Assembly (NCBI GenBank): GCA_947470165.1
Contig: CANISN010000114.1
Span: 1 to 5,817, forward strand
Origin: Burkholderiaceae bacterium
Lineage (GTDB): Bacteria; Pseudomonadota; Gammaproteobacteria; Burkholderiales; Burkholderiaceae
Direction: 5' to 3'
Length of the DNA stretch: 5,817 nt
The first letter of the stretch is position 1. Every line of letters begins with the position of its first letter. The notes under the pieces are model-generated. The model saw only the letters and a program-made list of their open reading frames with translations. It did no database searches and was not told the DNA's origin. Below, in pieces: positions 1 to 5,817 of the stretch. The translations under genes and the position numbers were made by a program.

Positions 1-2469
1 CAGGTTGATAAGCAAAAGATTGACTTTGAGCGCTTAGGCGTTCTTGGTGACTGGAATAACCCGTACCTCACTATGAACTTTCGCAATGAAGCGGATGAGA
101 TTCGTGCGCTAGGGAAGATCTGGGAAAAGGGTTACGTTTTTCGTGGCTTAAAACCAGTGAACTGGTGCTTTGATTGTGGTTCTGCGCTCGCTGAAGCCGA
201 AGTGGAATACCAAGACAAGACTGATCCGACGGTAGATGTTGGCTTTGCATTTGACGATGCGCAACGTCCACAACTCGCAAAAGCATTTGGTATGACGGAA
301 ATTCCGACCAAGCCTGGAATGATTGTGATCTGGACAACTACACCTTGGACCATTCCATCGAATCAAGCCTTGAATGTTCATCCAGAACTTAGTTATGCCT
401 TGGTGGACACTGGCGATAAATTACTGATCTTGGCAGAAGAGCGCGTGGAAACTTGTTTGCAAGACTTCGCTCTTGAAGGAAAGGTGATTGGCACTTGTTT
501 AGGTAGTCAGTTAGCAAATATTTCTTTCTGGCATCCGCTTGCCCCATTGCATGAAGGTTATAAACGTCTTTCTCCAATCTATCCAGCTGAATATGTCACA
601 CTCGATACAGGCACTGGTGTAGTGCACTCTGCGCCAGCTTATGGTGAAGAGGACTTTAAATCTTGCAAGGCCAATAAACTCGCTGATAAAGACATCCTGA
701 ACCCAGTGATGGGTAATGGCGTGTATGCCTCGTGGCTCCCACTCTTTGCCAATGAATATATTTGGAAAGCCAATCCCAAGATTGTTGAAGCAATGCGGGA
801 AGCGGGAAGCTTGTTAAGAGATAAAACGTATACCCACTCTTATATGCACTGTTGGCGGCACAAGTCTCCTATTATTTATCGCGCTACCTCACAGTGGTTT
901 GCGAGTATGGACAAGAAACCATTGGATGGCAAAGCGAGTTTGCGAGAAACCTCGTTAGCCGGCATCGACAATACCGAGTTCTTCCCAGCATGGGGTAAGC
1001 AACGCTTAAGTAGCATGATTGCTAACCGTCCAGATTGGACCTTGTCTCGTCAGCGTCAATGGGGCGTACCGATGGCCTTCTTTGTTCATAAGGAAAGTGG
1101 TGAGCCACATCCACGCACAGTCGAGCTTTTAGAAGAAGTTGCTAAACGTGTTGGAAAAGAAGGTATTGAAGCCTGGCAAAAACTCGAAGTGTCAGAGCTG
1201 CTTGGCGATCAAGCTTCGCAATATGAAAAGAATCGCGACACCTTGGATGTCTGGTTTGATTCTGGTACTACTCACTGGCACGTGATTCGTGGCTCACATC
1301 GCGATGAACTCTATCATCCAGAAGCTGCAAATGCAGATGGGCGTCTAGCAGATCTGTACCTTGAAGGTTCAGATCAACATCGTGGCTGGTTTCACTCTTC
1401 CTTACTCACTGGCGCCATGCTCGATGGTAAGCCCCCTTATAAAGCACTGCTCACCCATGGCTTTACGGTTGATGGGCAAGGTCGCAAGATGAGTAAGTCG
1501 GTTGGTAACGTAATTGCACCTCAACAAGTTGCCGATAAACTTGGTGCAGAAATCATTCGCTTATGGGTGGCCTCTACTGATTACTCTGGTGAGATGACAA
1601 TCTCCGATGAGATTCTCAAGCGCGTTACAGAAAGCTATCGCCGCATTCGCAATACCTTGCGCTTCTTGTTGGCTAACTTATCTGACTTTGATCCAAGTCA
1701 GCATGCGATACCACCAAGTGACTGGCTGGAGATTGATCGCTATGCCCTTACACTTGCCAATCAATTGCAACAAGATGTACAAGCGCATTATCAGGTTTAT
1801 GAATTCCAGCCTGCTGTAGCGCGCATGCTCACTTTCTGCTCAGAAGATTTAGGTGGCTTCTACTTAGATATTCTGAAAGACCGCTTATATACAAGTGCGC
1901 CAGATTCGAAAGACCGTCGCGCTGCACAAAATGTACTATTTCATATCACCCAAAACCTATTGAAATGGCTGGCGCCCTTCCTCTCCTTTACTGCCGAAGA
2001 AGCCTGGTTATCATTCCCGCATGGTACTGGTGAGAAGCCAAATGAATCCATCTTTATGGAGGAGTTTGGCGTCTTCCCAGAAATCGTCGAAGCAACTGAG
2101 TTGCTCGCCAAGTGGAATCGCATCAGAGAAATTCGCTCTGAAGTAACTAAGGCGATCGAGATTGAACGCGAAGCTGGCAATGTTGGTTCATCACTACAGG
2201 CTGAGCTCACCATTAAATTAGGCAATGCAGACTTTGCAATTCTGAATTCCCTAGAAAATGATTTGCGCTTTGTCACCATTACTTCTAGCGCAAGGCTTGA
2301 ACTTAGCAATACTGGTTTAGAAGTACTAGTCCGTGGCAGTCAATATAAGAAATGTGGCCGTTGCTGGCATCACACTCAAGATGTCGGCATAACTGCCGCG
2401 CATCCAGATTTATGTGGTCGCTGCGTCAACAATCTTTTCGGGGATGGTGAAAAGCGTTTATTTGCCTAA
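1..2469 (+). CDS. ileS: Isoleucyl-tRNA synthetase, 5' truncated by window edge
   Basis: Cytoplasmic class I aminoacyl-tRNA synthetase that charges tRNA-Ile with isoleucine using ATP and hydrolyses mischarged valine. The frame is open from base 1 and gives 822 residues to the TAA stop; by recalled alignment with the E. coli enzyme about 130 N-terminal residues, including the HIGH motif, lie off the left edge. The internal ATG at 73 is not the start. Visible in order (fragment numbering): CP1 editing domain with TTTPWT at 112-117 and [15 protein letters not shown] at 204-218 (T117, N121, H209 and D218 match the E. coli editing residues T246, N250, H333 and D342); SRQRQWG at 349-355; [10 protein letters not shown] at 413-422; GSDQHRGWF at 456-464; KMSKS at 496-500 (bases 1486-1500); the helical anticodon-binding region; and a C-terminal zinc finger with C785, C788, C805 and C808. 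The reading frame is intact. It heads the visible operon and lies 26 bases before lspA. Identity is essentially certain. Confidence 0.98.
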   Translation, partial: QVDKQKIDFERLGVLGDWNNPYLTMNFRNEADEIRALGKIWEKGYVFRGLKPVNWCFDCGSALAEAEVEYQDKTDPTVDVGFAFDDAQRPQLAKAFGMTEIPTKPGMIVIWTTTPWTIPSNQALNVHPELSYALVDTGDKLLILAEERVETCLQDFALEGKVIGTCLGSQLANISFWHPLAPLHEGYKRLSPIYPAEYVTLDTGTGVVHSAPAYGEEDFKSCKANKLADKDILNPVMGNGVYASWLPLFANEYIWKANPKIVEAMREAGSLLRDKTYTHSYMHCWRHKSPIIYRATSQWFASMDKKPLDGKASLRETSLAGIDNTEFFPAWGKQRLSSMIANRPDWTLSRQRQWGVPMAFFVHKESGEPHPRTVELLEEVAKRVGKEGIEAWQKLEVSELLGDQASQYEKNRDTLDVWFDSGTTHWHVIRGSHRDELYHPEAANADGRLADLYLEGSDQHRGWFHSSLLTGAMLDGKPPYKALLTHGFTVDGQGRKMSKSVGNVIAPQQVADKLGAEIIRLWVASTDYSGEMTISDEILKRVTESYRRIRNTLRFLLANLSDFDPSQHAIPPSDWLEIDRYALTLANQLQQDVQAHYQVYEFQPAVARMLTFCSEDLGGFYLDILKDRLYTSAPDSKDRRAAQNVLFHITQNLLKWLAPFLSFTAEEAWLSFPHGTGEKPNESIFMEEFGVFPEIVEATELLAKWNRIREIRSEVTKAIEIEREAGNVGSSLQAELTIKLGNADFAILNSLENDLRFVTITSSARLELSNTGLEVLVRGSQYKKCGRCWHHTQDVGITAAHPDLCGRCVNNLFGDGEKRLFA

Positions 2470-2495
2470 GCAATAGAGCAAATAGCCACTTCAAA

Positions 2496-2993
2496 ATGAT
2501 GAGTACAAATCTCTCTTTTCTCCGTTATTTAGTGATTGCGATCGTTACGCTATTGCTAGACCAGCTTACCAAATGGTCAGCGCTAAACAATCTTCAGCTT
2601 GGAGTGCCTGAACCTGTTTTACCCTTCATGAACTGGTTGTTACTGTTTAATCCAGGCGCAGCATTCTCATTTTTAGCCCAAAGCTCTGGCTGGCAACGCT
2701 GGTTCTTTACAGTCCTTGGCTTAGCAGCATCTGCCTATATTCTTTGGCTACTTCGTAAGAGCTTGGACGACAAGATGCTCTGCTGGGCTCTCAGCCTTAT
2801 TCTCGGTGGCGCTCTAGGTAATGTCTTAGACCGCATCATGTATGGCGCCGTGGTGGACTTCATTGACCTGTATTACGCTAATTGGCATTGGCCCGCCTTC
2901 AATATTGCTGACAGTGCTATTTGTATCGGTGCGGCCCTTATTATTTGGGTTGAGTTACGGAAGTCATTTGGCAAAACCCCGCAATCCCTTTAA
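2496..2993 (+). CDS. lspA: Lipoprotein signal peptidase (signal peptidase II)
   Basis: Inner-membrane aspartyl protease that removes the signal peptide of diacylglyceryl-modified prolipoproteins before the lipidated cysteine, acting after Lgt; the family is the target of globomycin. The 165-residue length is typical. Four hydrophobic segments are visible at about 9-26, 69-86, 95-111 and 134-153. Family motifs are DQLTK at 22-26, FNPGAAFSFLA at 51-61, GGALGNVLDR at 104-113, VVDF at 119-122 and FNIADSAI at 135-142. The conserved aspartates D112, D121 and D139 are all present; D121 and D139 correspond to the dyad assigned in the Pseudomonas structure. Two adjacent ATG codons (2496 and 2499) could start the protein and neither has a convincing Shine-Dalgarno sequence, so expression may depend on coupling to ileS, which ends 26 bases upstream. 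The ileS-lspA pairing is common in bacteria. Confidence 0.97.
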   Translation: MMSTNLSFLRYLVIAIVTLLLDQLTKWSALNNLQLGVPEPVLPFMNWLLLFNPGAAFSFLAQSSGWQRWFFTVLGLAASAYILWLLRKSLDDKMLCWALSLILGGALGNVLDRIMYGAVVDFIDLYYANWHWPAFNIADSAICIGAALIIWVELRKSFGKTPQSL

Positions 2994-3002
2994 GCTAAAG
3001 CC

Positions 3003-4214
3003 ATGCAATCACTTTTGAATAAAAAAATCATTCTCGGCATCTCCGGCGGAATAGCAGCCTATAAATCCGCTGAGCTGGCACGCTTGCTCATGCAAGAAGG
3101 AGCTGACGTTCAAGTGGTGATGACAGAGGCTGCTCAACAGTTTGTGACACCAGTTACCATGCAGGCGCTCACTGGCAAGCCGATTTATACCAGTCAGTGG
3201 GATAGCAGCATTGCTAATAACATGGCACATATTGAGCTCTCTAGAGCGGCTGATGCAATTCTGATTGCGCCAGCAAGTGCAGATCTGATGGCAAAGCTTT
3301 CTTTGGGCTTAGCTGACGATTTACTCAGCACTATGTGCCTAGCAAGAGATTGTCCACTCCTCTTAGCCCCTGCCATGAATAAACAAATGTGGGAGCATGC
3401 CGCCACACAAAGAAGTGTTCAGCGCCTTACTGAAGATAAGGTCGTCTTACTTGGTCCCGCCAGCGGCTTTCAGGCTTGTGGTGAGGTAGGTTTGGGTCGC
3501 ATGCTCGAGCCCGCTGAAATTACCGAGCAACTGATTGCCTTCTTTCAGAAAAAACTTTTAGCTGGTAAACGAGTACTCATTACTGCTGGGCCAACCTTTG
3601 AGGCTATTGATCCAGTTCGTGGCATCACTAACCTCAGCTCAGGCAAGATGGGCTTTGCAATTGCTCGCGCAGCTGTTGAGGCTGGCGCAGAAGTTCACAT
3701 AGTTGCTGGTCCATGTGATCTCGTCACACCATTAGAAGCAACCGGGAAAATTACTCGAACTAATATCGTAAGTGCAAAAGAAATGCATGCTGCGACTATG
3801 CAATCTGCTGATTGCGATATCTTCTTTGCAGTTGCTGCAGTCGCTGACTGGGGTATTGCCAAGCCTGCAAAAGAAAAGATGAAGCGCCAAGGTAAAGGGG
3901 CGCCCAGCCTTGAGTTCAGTGCCAATCCCGACATCCTCGCGGATATTGCTAAGAGAGTAAAGACGCAAGGCGGCAAACCACATCCTTACTGTGTTGGATT
4001 TGCAGCTGAATCTGCCGACCTCGCCAAGCACGCTGAAGAGAAACGCAAGCGTAAGGGAATCCCAATGGTCGTAGGAAATATTGGTCCAAATACCTTTGGT
4101 AGCGACCTCAATCAACTACTGATCATTGATGAAGGTGGCAGCAAGAAAATTGCGAAGGCTGAAAAGCTTCAACTTGCCCGTCAACTTATTCAACTGGTTG
4201 CCAAGAAAATTTAA
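3003..4214 (+). CDS. coaBC: Bifunctional phosphopantothenoylcysteine decarboxylase / phosphopantothenate-cysteine ligase (CoaBC, Dfp)
   Basis: Cytoplasmic flavoprotein catalysing two successive steps of coenzyme A synthesis: CTP-dependent joining of 4'-phosphopantothenate to cysteine (CoaB, C-terminal) and FMN-dependent decarboxylation to 4'-phosphopantetheine (CoaC, N-terminal). The 403 residues match the usual length. CoaC half, about 1-185: [11 protein letters not shown] at 12-22, catalytic-type His76 in [17 protein letters not shown] at 90-98, PAMNKQMW at 123-130 with N126, and the flexible-flap Cys159 in [14 protein letters not shown]. CoaB half, about 186-403: [23 protein letters not shown] at 195-217 with N210, AVAAVADW at 276-283, EKMK at 291-294 with K292 in the place of E. 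coli K289, and FAAES near 332. The E. coli-type VAND stretch is replaced by [13 protein letters not shown], which I believe is a usual variant in betaproteobacteria. The ATG lies 9 bases after the lspA stop with only a weak upstream purine stretch, so translational coupling is likely. Confidence 0.97.
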   Translation: MQSLLNKKIILGISGGIAAYKSAELARLLMQEGADVQVVMTEAAQQFVTPVTMQALTGKPIYTSQWDSSIANNMAHIELSRAADAILIAPASADLMAKLSLGLADDLLSTMCLARDCPLLLAPAMNKQMWEHAATQRSVQRLTEDKVVLLGPASGFQACGEVGLGRMLEPAEITEQLIAFFQKKLLAGKRVLITAGPTFEAIDPVRGITNLSSGKMGFAIARAAVEAGAEVHIVAGPCDLVTPLEATGKITRTNIVSAKEMHAATMQSADCDIFFAVAAVADWGIAKPAKEKMKRQGKGAPSLEFSANPDILADIAKRVKTQGGKPHPYCVGFAAESADLAKHAEEKRKRKGIPMVVGNIGPNTFGSDLNQLLIIDEGGSKKIAKAEKLQLARQLIQLVAKKI

Positions 4215-4223
4215 TCTCGCTTT

Positions 4224-4227
4224 AGGA
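4224..4227 (+). promoter_or_regulatory. Ribosome binding site of dut
   Basis: AGGA lies 6 bases upstream of the ATG at 4234. It is the clearest Shine-Dalgarno sequence within the operon and decides the dut start against the in-frame ATG at 4126, which lies inside coaBC. Confidence 0.7.
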
Positions 4228-4233
4228 AATTGT

Positions 4234-4683
4234 ATGCAACAACTTCAAGTCAAAATTCTAGATGAACGTATGCGTGATCAACTGCCCACGTATGGCACCC
4301 CTGGAAGTGCGGGCCTTGATCTTCGTGCCTGTATTGATGAAGCTATTGAGATTGCTCCAGGACAGACAGTGCTCGTCCCAACAGGCTTAGCCATTTACGT
4401 TGAAGATCCACGCTATGCAGCCTTTATTCTCCCGCGCTCTGGTCTTGGCCATAAGCATGGCATTGTGCTTGGTAACCTCGTAGGCTTAATTGATTCTGAT
4501 TACCAAGGCCAACTCATGGTGAGCACCTGGAATCGCGGCTCTAGAGCATTCAAACTTGAGCCAATGGAACGCTTGGCTCAGTTGCTTGTGATGCCAATCC
4601 AGCAGGTACAGCTTAAGGTAGTTGAGGAGTTTACTGAGAGTAGTCGCGGTGCTGGTGGGTTTGGTAGCACTGGACGCAATTAG
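4234..4683 (+). CDS. dut: Deoxyuridine 5'-triphosphate nucleotidohydrolase (dUTPase)
   Basis: Homotrimeric cytoplasmic enzyme that hydrolyses dUTP to dUMP and pyrophosphate, keeping uracil out of DNA and supplying dUMP for thymidylate synthesis. The 149 residues are the normal bacterial length and all five dUTPase motifs are present: motif 1 [12 protein letters not shown] (21-32), motif 2 [15 protein letters not shown] (67-81), motif 3 [19 protein letters not shown] (84-102) with the catalytic-type Asp89, motif 4 [10 protein letters not shown] (110-119), and the mobile C-terminal motif 5 [11 protein letters not shown] (138-148) with the uracil-stacking Phe143. The start at 4234 was chosen because AGGA sits 6 bases before it and the protein then begins MQQLQVKIL, as in homologues. 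The frame is open further upstream to 4126, but that would add 36 basic residues overlapping the coaBC end. Last gene of the operon, 19 bases after coaBC; coaBC-dut adjacency is also seen in E. coli. Confidence 0.97.
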   Translation: MQQLQVKILDERMRDQLPTYGTPGSAGLDLRACIDEAIEIAPGQTVLVPTGLAIYVEDPRYAAFILPRSGLGHKHGIVLGNLVGLIDSDYQGQLMVSTWNRGSRAFKLEPMERLAQLLVMPIQQVQLKVVEEFTESSRGAGGFGSTGRN

Positions 4684-4703
4684 GCCCAGTTAACCTGAGT
4701 CGA

Positions 4704-5678
4704 CTACTCCACCTTGCCGATTTTCTTGACGATTTCACCCATCTGGGCAGACTCTTTATCCCAATAAGTTTTGAACTCAGGCGCATCCAGGTATTGAATG
4801 GGGCTACCAGCAGCATTAATTACCGAACGAACACGCTCATCATTGGCAGCTAGCTTGGCTGCTTCACGCAAGCGATTGGTAATGTTTTCTGGGGTTGCAC
4901 TAGGAATAAAGAGTCCAGCCCATTGAGAAAATTCGATCTTGACACCCATCTCTTTAAAGCTAGGCACATCAGGCATGCTCGCCAATCTACCGTCACCCCA
5001 ATGGGCAAGGGCGCGGACTTTACCTGCCTTTATCTGCTGAACAATTGAGGAGGGCCCTGTCGCAATTGCATCTACATAGTTACCTAATAGGCCCACGATT
5101 GCCGGGCCTGCACCTGTATAGGGTATATGAACCATATAGAACTTTTCAGAAGACTTGAGCATTTCCATGGGCACATGCATAGTGCCGTAATTCCCAGAAG
5201 AGCCGAAGTTATATTTACCGGGATTAGCGCGCATAGCCGTAACAAATGACTTGTAATCTTTCCAAGGGCTATCAGCTCTAACAATCAAAACAGTAGGATC
5301 AGCAGTAAAACGTGCTATTGGCTTTAATTGATTTAATTGAAAAGATTGTTCGCGCCCAACAATTTTATCCGCCTCAGGAATGATGGAGATTGAAGATAAA
5401 GCCATCAAGATGGTGTAACCATCTGGCTTAGATTTAGCCGCAGCAGCCATCCCTACCCCCCCACCAGCACCGGGCTTATTCTCAACAACTACTGGCTGGC
5501 CTAGAATTCTGGCAAGGGCCTCAGCAACAGGCCTACCCACGGTATCCGCCACACCACCCGGTGGAAATGGCACAACCATGTTGATAGACTTCGTTGGCCA
5601 TGACTCCGCTGTTTGTGCAAATGCTGAAGTCAAAAAAAGGCAGCTAGCTAAACAAACTAGTTGGCGGTTAATATTCAT
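4704..5678 (-). CDS. TctC/Bug-family tripartite tricarboxylate transporter substrate-binding protein
   Basis: Predicted periplasmic solute receptor of 324 residues, the usual size for the family, which binds small carboxylates and related compounds for tripartite tricarboxylate (TctABC-type) uptake; the ligand cannot be read from sequence. The N-terminus is a classic Sec signal peptide: a short charged start, a hydrophobic stretch at about 7-20, and an AFA-Q cleavage site after residue 21. The family's conserved opening follows: WPTKSINMVVPFPPGG at 27-42 with D45, then LGQPVVVENKPGAGGGVG at 59-76. Further on are GSSGNYGTMH in the ligand-cleft region, HIPYTGAGPAIVGLLGN, and DVPSFKEMG plus FIPSATPENI near the C-terminus. 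The start at 5678 was chosen over in-frame ATGs at 5693 and 5804 because AAGAGG precedes it and the signal peptide begins there. No membrane subunits or cognate sensor genes are visible, so it is an apparent orphan receptor, common in Burkholderiales. It converges on dut and diverges from the gene starting at 5789. Confidence 0.93.
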   Translation of the reverse strand: MNINRQLVCLASCLFLTSAFAQTAESWPTKSINMVVPFPPGGVADTVGRPVAEALARILGQPVVVENKPGAGGGVGMAAAAKSKPDGYTILMALSSISIIPEADKIVGREQSFQLNQLKPIARFTADPTVLIVRADSPWKDYKSFVTAMRANPGKYNFGSSGNYGTMHVPMEMLKSSEKFYMVHIPYTGAGPAIVGLLGNYVDAIATGPSSIVQQIKAGKVRALAHWGDGRLASMPDVPSFKEMGVKIEFSQWAGLFIPSATPENITNRLREAAKLAANDERVRSVINAAGSPIQYLDAPEFKTYWDKESAQMGEIVKKIGKVE

Positions 5679-5684
5679 TTTTTG

Positions 5685-5690
5685 CCTCTT
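5685..5690 (-). promoter_or_regulatory. Ribosome binding site of the receptor gene
   Basis: Read on the minus strand, AAGAGG lies 6 bases before the ATG at 5678. The alternative ATG at 5693 has no purine-rich stretch in front of it, so this site settles the start and places the signal peptide at the very N-terminus. Confidence 0.7.
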
Positions 5691-5709
5691 CATATTATTT
5701 ATATGGTTA

Positions 5710-5746
5710 TTATTTATCCTACTATAAGTTTGATTCGGATAAATAA
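5710..5746. repeat. Perfect 10-base inverted repeat, candidate operator
   Basis: TTATTTATCC at 5710-5719 is exactly mirrored by GGATAAATAA at 5737-5746, with a 17-base spacer. It lies in the 110-base gap between two divergent genes and brackets the likely minus-strand promoter. There is no T-run after it, so it is not a terminator. The binding of a dimeric regulator is an inference; no regulator gene is in view. Confidence 0.6.
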
Positions 5747-5750
5747 ACAA
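5721..5750 (-). promoter_or_regulatory. Candidate sigma-70-type promoter of the receptor gene
   Basis: On the minus strand a -35-like TTGTTT (5750-5745, 3 of 6 consensus positions) is followed after 18 bases by a -10-like TATAGT (5726-5721, 5 of 6). Transcription would begin near 5714, leaving a leader of about 35 bases before the start codon. The -35 box is weak and the region is AT-rich, so chance matches are possible. The -35 box overlaps one arm of the inverted repeat at 5710-5746 and the -10 box lies between the arms, an arrangement that would suit regulation. Confidence 0.4.
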
Positions 5751-5751
5751 G

Positions 5752-5773
5752 GGGGTCTCTAGAGATAAACCCC
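5752..5773. repeat. Nested palindrome in the leader of the right-hand gene
   Basis: TCTCTAGAGA at 5756-5765 is a perfect 10-base palindrome. It sits inside a looser dyad, GGGGT (5752-5756) with ACCCC (5769-5773). The element ends five bases before the ribosome binding site of the gene starting at 5789. It could be an operator half or a small RNA hairpin, but the stem is short and it may be chance. Confidence 0.35.
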
Positions 5774-5777
5774 AAAT

Positions 5778-5781
5778 GGAG
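5778..5781 (+). promoter_or_regulatory. Ribosome binding site of the right-edge gene
   Basis: GGAG lies 7 bases upstream of the ATG at 5789, ideal spacing. It favours this start over another ATG at 5776 in a different frame, which overlaps the site and has only a distant AGAG before it. Confidence 0.55.
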
Positions 5782-5788
5782 AAAAAAT

Positions 5789-5817
5789 ATGAAATACGCA
5801 GCATTTTCTTTGGTCGG
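5789..5817 (+). CDS. Start of an unidentified gene, truncated by window edge
   Basis: Only nine complete codons and part of a tenth are visible (MKYAAFSLV, then a GG-starting codon for Gly if GGN). A well-spaced GGAG precedes the ATG, and the divergent position next to a receptor gene with palindromes between supports a real start. A lysine followed by small and hydrophobic residues would fit a signal peptide or first membrane segment, but this is too short to assign any family. A different frame starting at the ATG at 5776 also stays open to the edge and cannot be excluded. Confidence 0.5.

Larger units (their letters stand above)
1..4683 (+). other. Predicted operon ileS-lspA-coaBC-dut
   Basis: Four co-directional genes are separated by only 26, 9 and 19 bases, with no room for hairpin terminators between them and no obvious internal promoter in the gaps. 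The layout implies one transcript and probable translational coupling at lspA and coaBC. The upstream promoter and any earlier gene (ribF is a common neighbour of ileS) are outside the window. No intrinsic terminator is seen after dut. Confidence 0.8.

Noticed and set aside
1941..2309. Minus-strand open frame of 122 codons inside ileS
   Set aside because: It lies wholly within a well-supported gene, resembles no family I know, and is a shadow frame.
3732..4115. Minus-strand open frame of 127 codons inside coaBC
   Set aside because: It overlaps conserved CoaB motifs on the other strand and has no recognisable protein features; a shadow frame.
4126..4233. An N-terminal extension of dut starting at the in-frame ATG at 4126
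   Set aside because: It overlaps the last part of coaBC in another frame, is composed of basic low-information sequence, is absent from the usual 149-residue dUTPase form, and a clear AGGA supports the start at 4234.
4649..4670. GTGCT...AGCAC inverted repeat near the end of dut as a terminator
   Set aside because: The stem is only five bases with a 12-base loop, lies in the codons of conserved dUTPase motif 5, and has no T-run after it.
5715..5744. TTATCC/GGATAA in the right-hand gap as DnaA boxes
   Set aside because: The bases after TTATCC do not fit the TTATCCACA consensus on either strand, and nothing else suggests a replication origin.
5679..5804. A 42-residue N-terminal extension of the receptor protein
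   Set aside because: It would place about 40 residues before the signal peptide and run across the promoter and inverted repeat; AAGAGG in front of 5678 supports the shorter form.
1..5817. A CRISPR array, transfer RNA, insertion sequence, phage or defence system
   Set aside because: The window is almost fully covered by recognisable core genes and one transport receptor; no repeat arrays, cloverleaf-like segments, transposase or defence motifs were seen.

Overview
The window looks like a chromosomal segment of a betaproteobacterium, probably a Burkholderiales member of moderate GC such as a Polynucleobacter-like freshwater bacterium. Three things suggest this: the gene order ileS-lspA-coaBC-dut, the protein sequences (for example the betaproteobacterial-looking editing motif of IleRS), and a neighbouring TctC/Bug-type periplasmic receptor, a family strongly expanded in that order. 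The genus is an inference from gene order and remembered sequence style, not from a search.

Positions 1-4683 hold a tightly packed plus-strand housekeeping operon. The 3' part of isoleucyl-tRNA synthetase (ileS, open from the first base, start and HIGH motif lost off the left edge) is followed after 26 bases by lipoprotein signal peptidase (lspA). After 9 bases comes the bifunctional CoA-biosynthesis enzyme CoaBC (Dfp), and after 19 bases dUTPase (dut). All four proteins carry their family motifs and no gene appears broken. The cluster combines two widely conserved pairs, ileS-lspA (translation and lipoprotein maturation) and coaBC-dut (cofactor synthesis and nucleotide-pool sanitation).

Positions 4704-5678 hold a minus-strand gene for a secreted TctC/Bug-family solute-binding protein, converging on dut with only 20 bases between stop codons and no recognisable terminator. 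No membrane subunits of a tripartite tricarboxylate transporter are visible, so it appears here as an orphan receptor. Positions 5679-5788 form a divergent intergenic region with a perfect 10-base inverted repeat, a plausible minus-strand promoter inside it, and a second small palindrome. At 5789 a new plus-strand gene begins with a good ribosome binding site, but only ten codons are in view.

I see no CRISPR array, RNA gene, insertion sequence, phage gene or evidently new system. The most useful observations are the candidate operator in the divergent intergenic region and the G7 tract inside the receptor gene.
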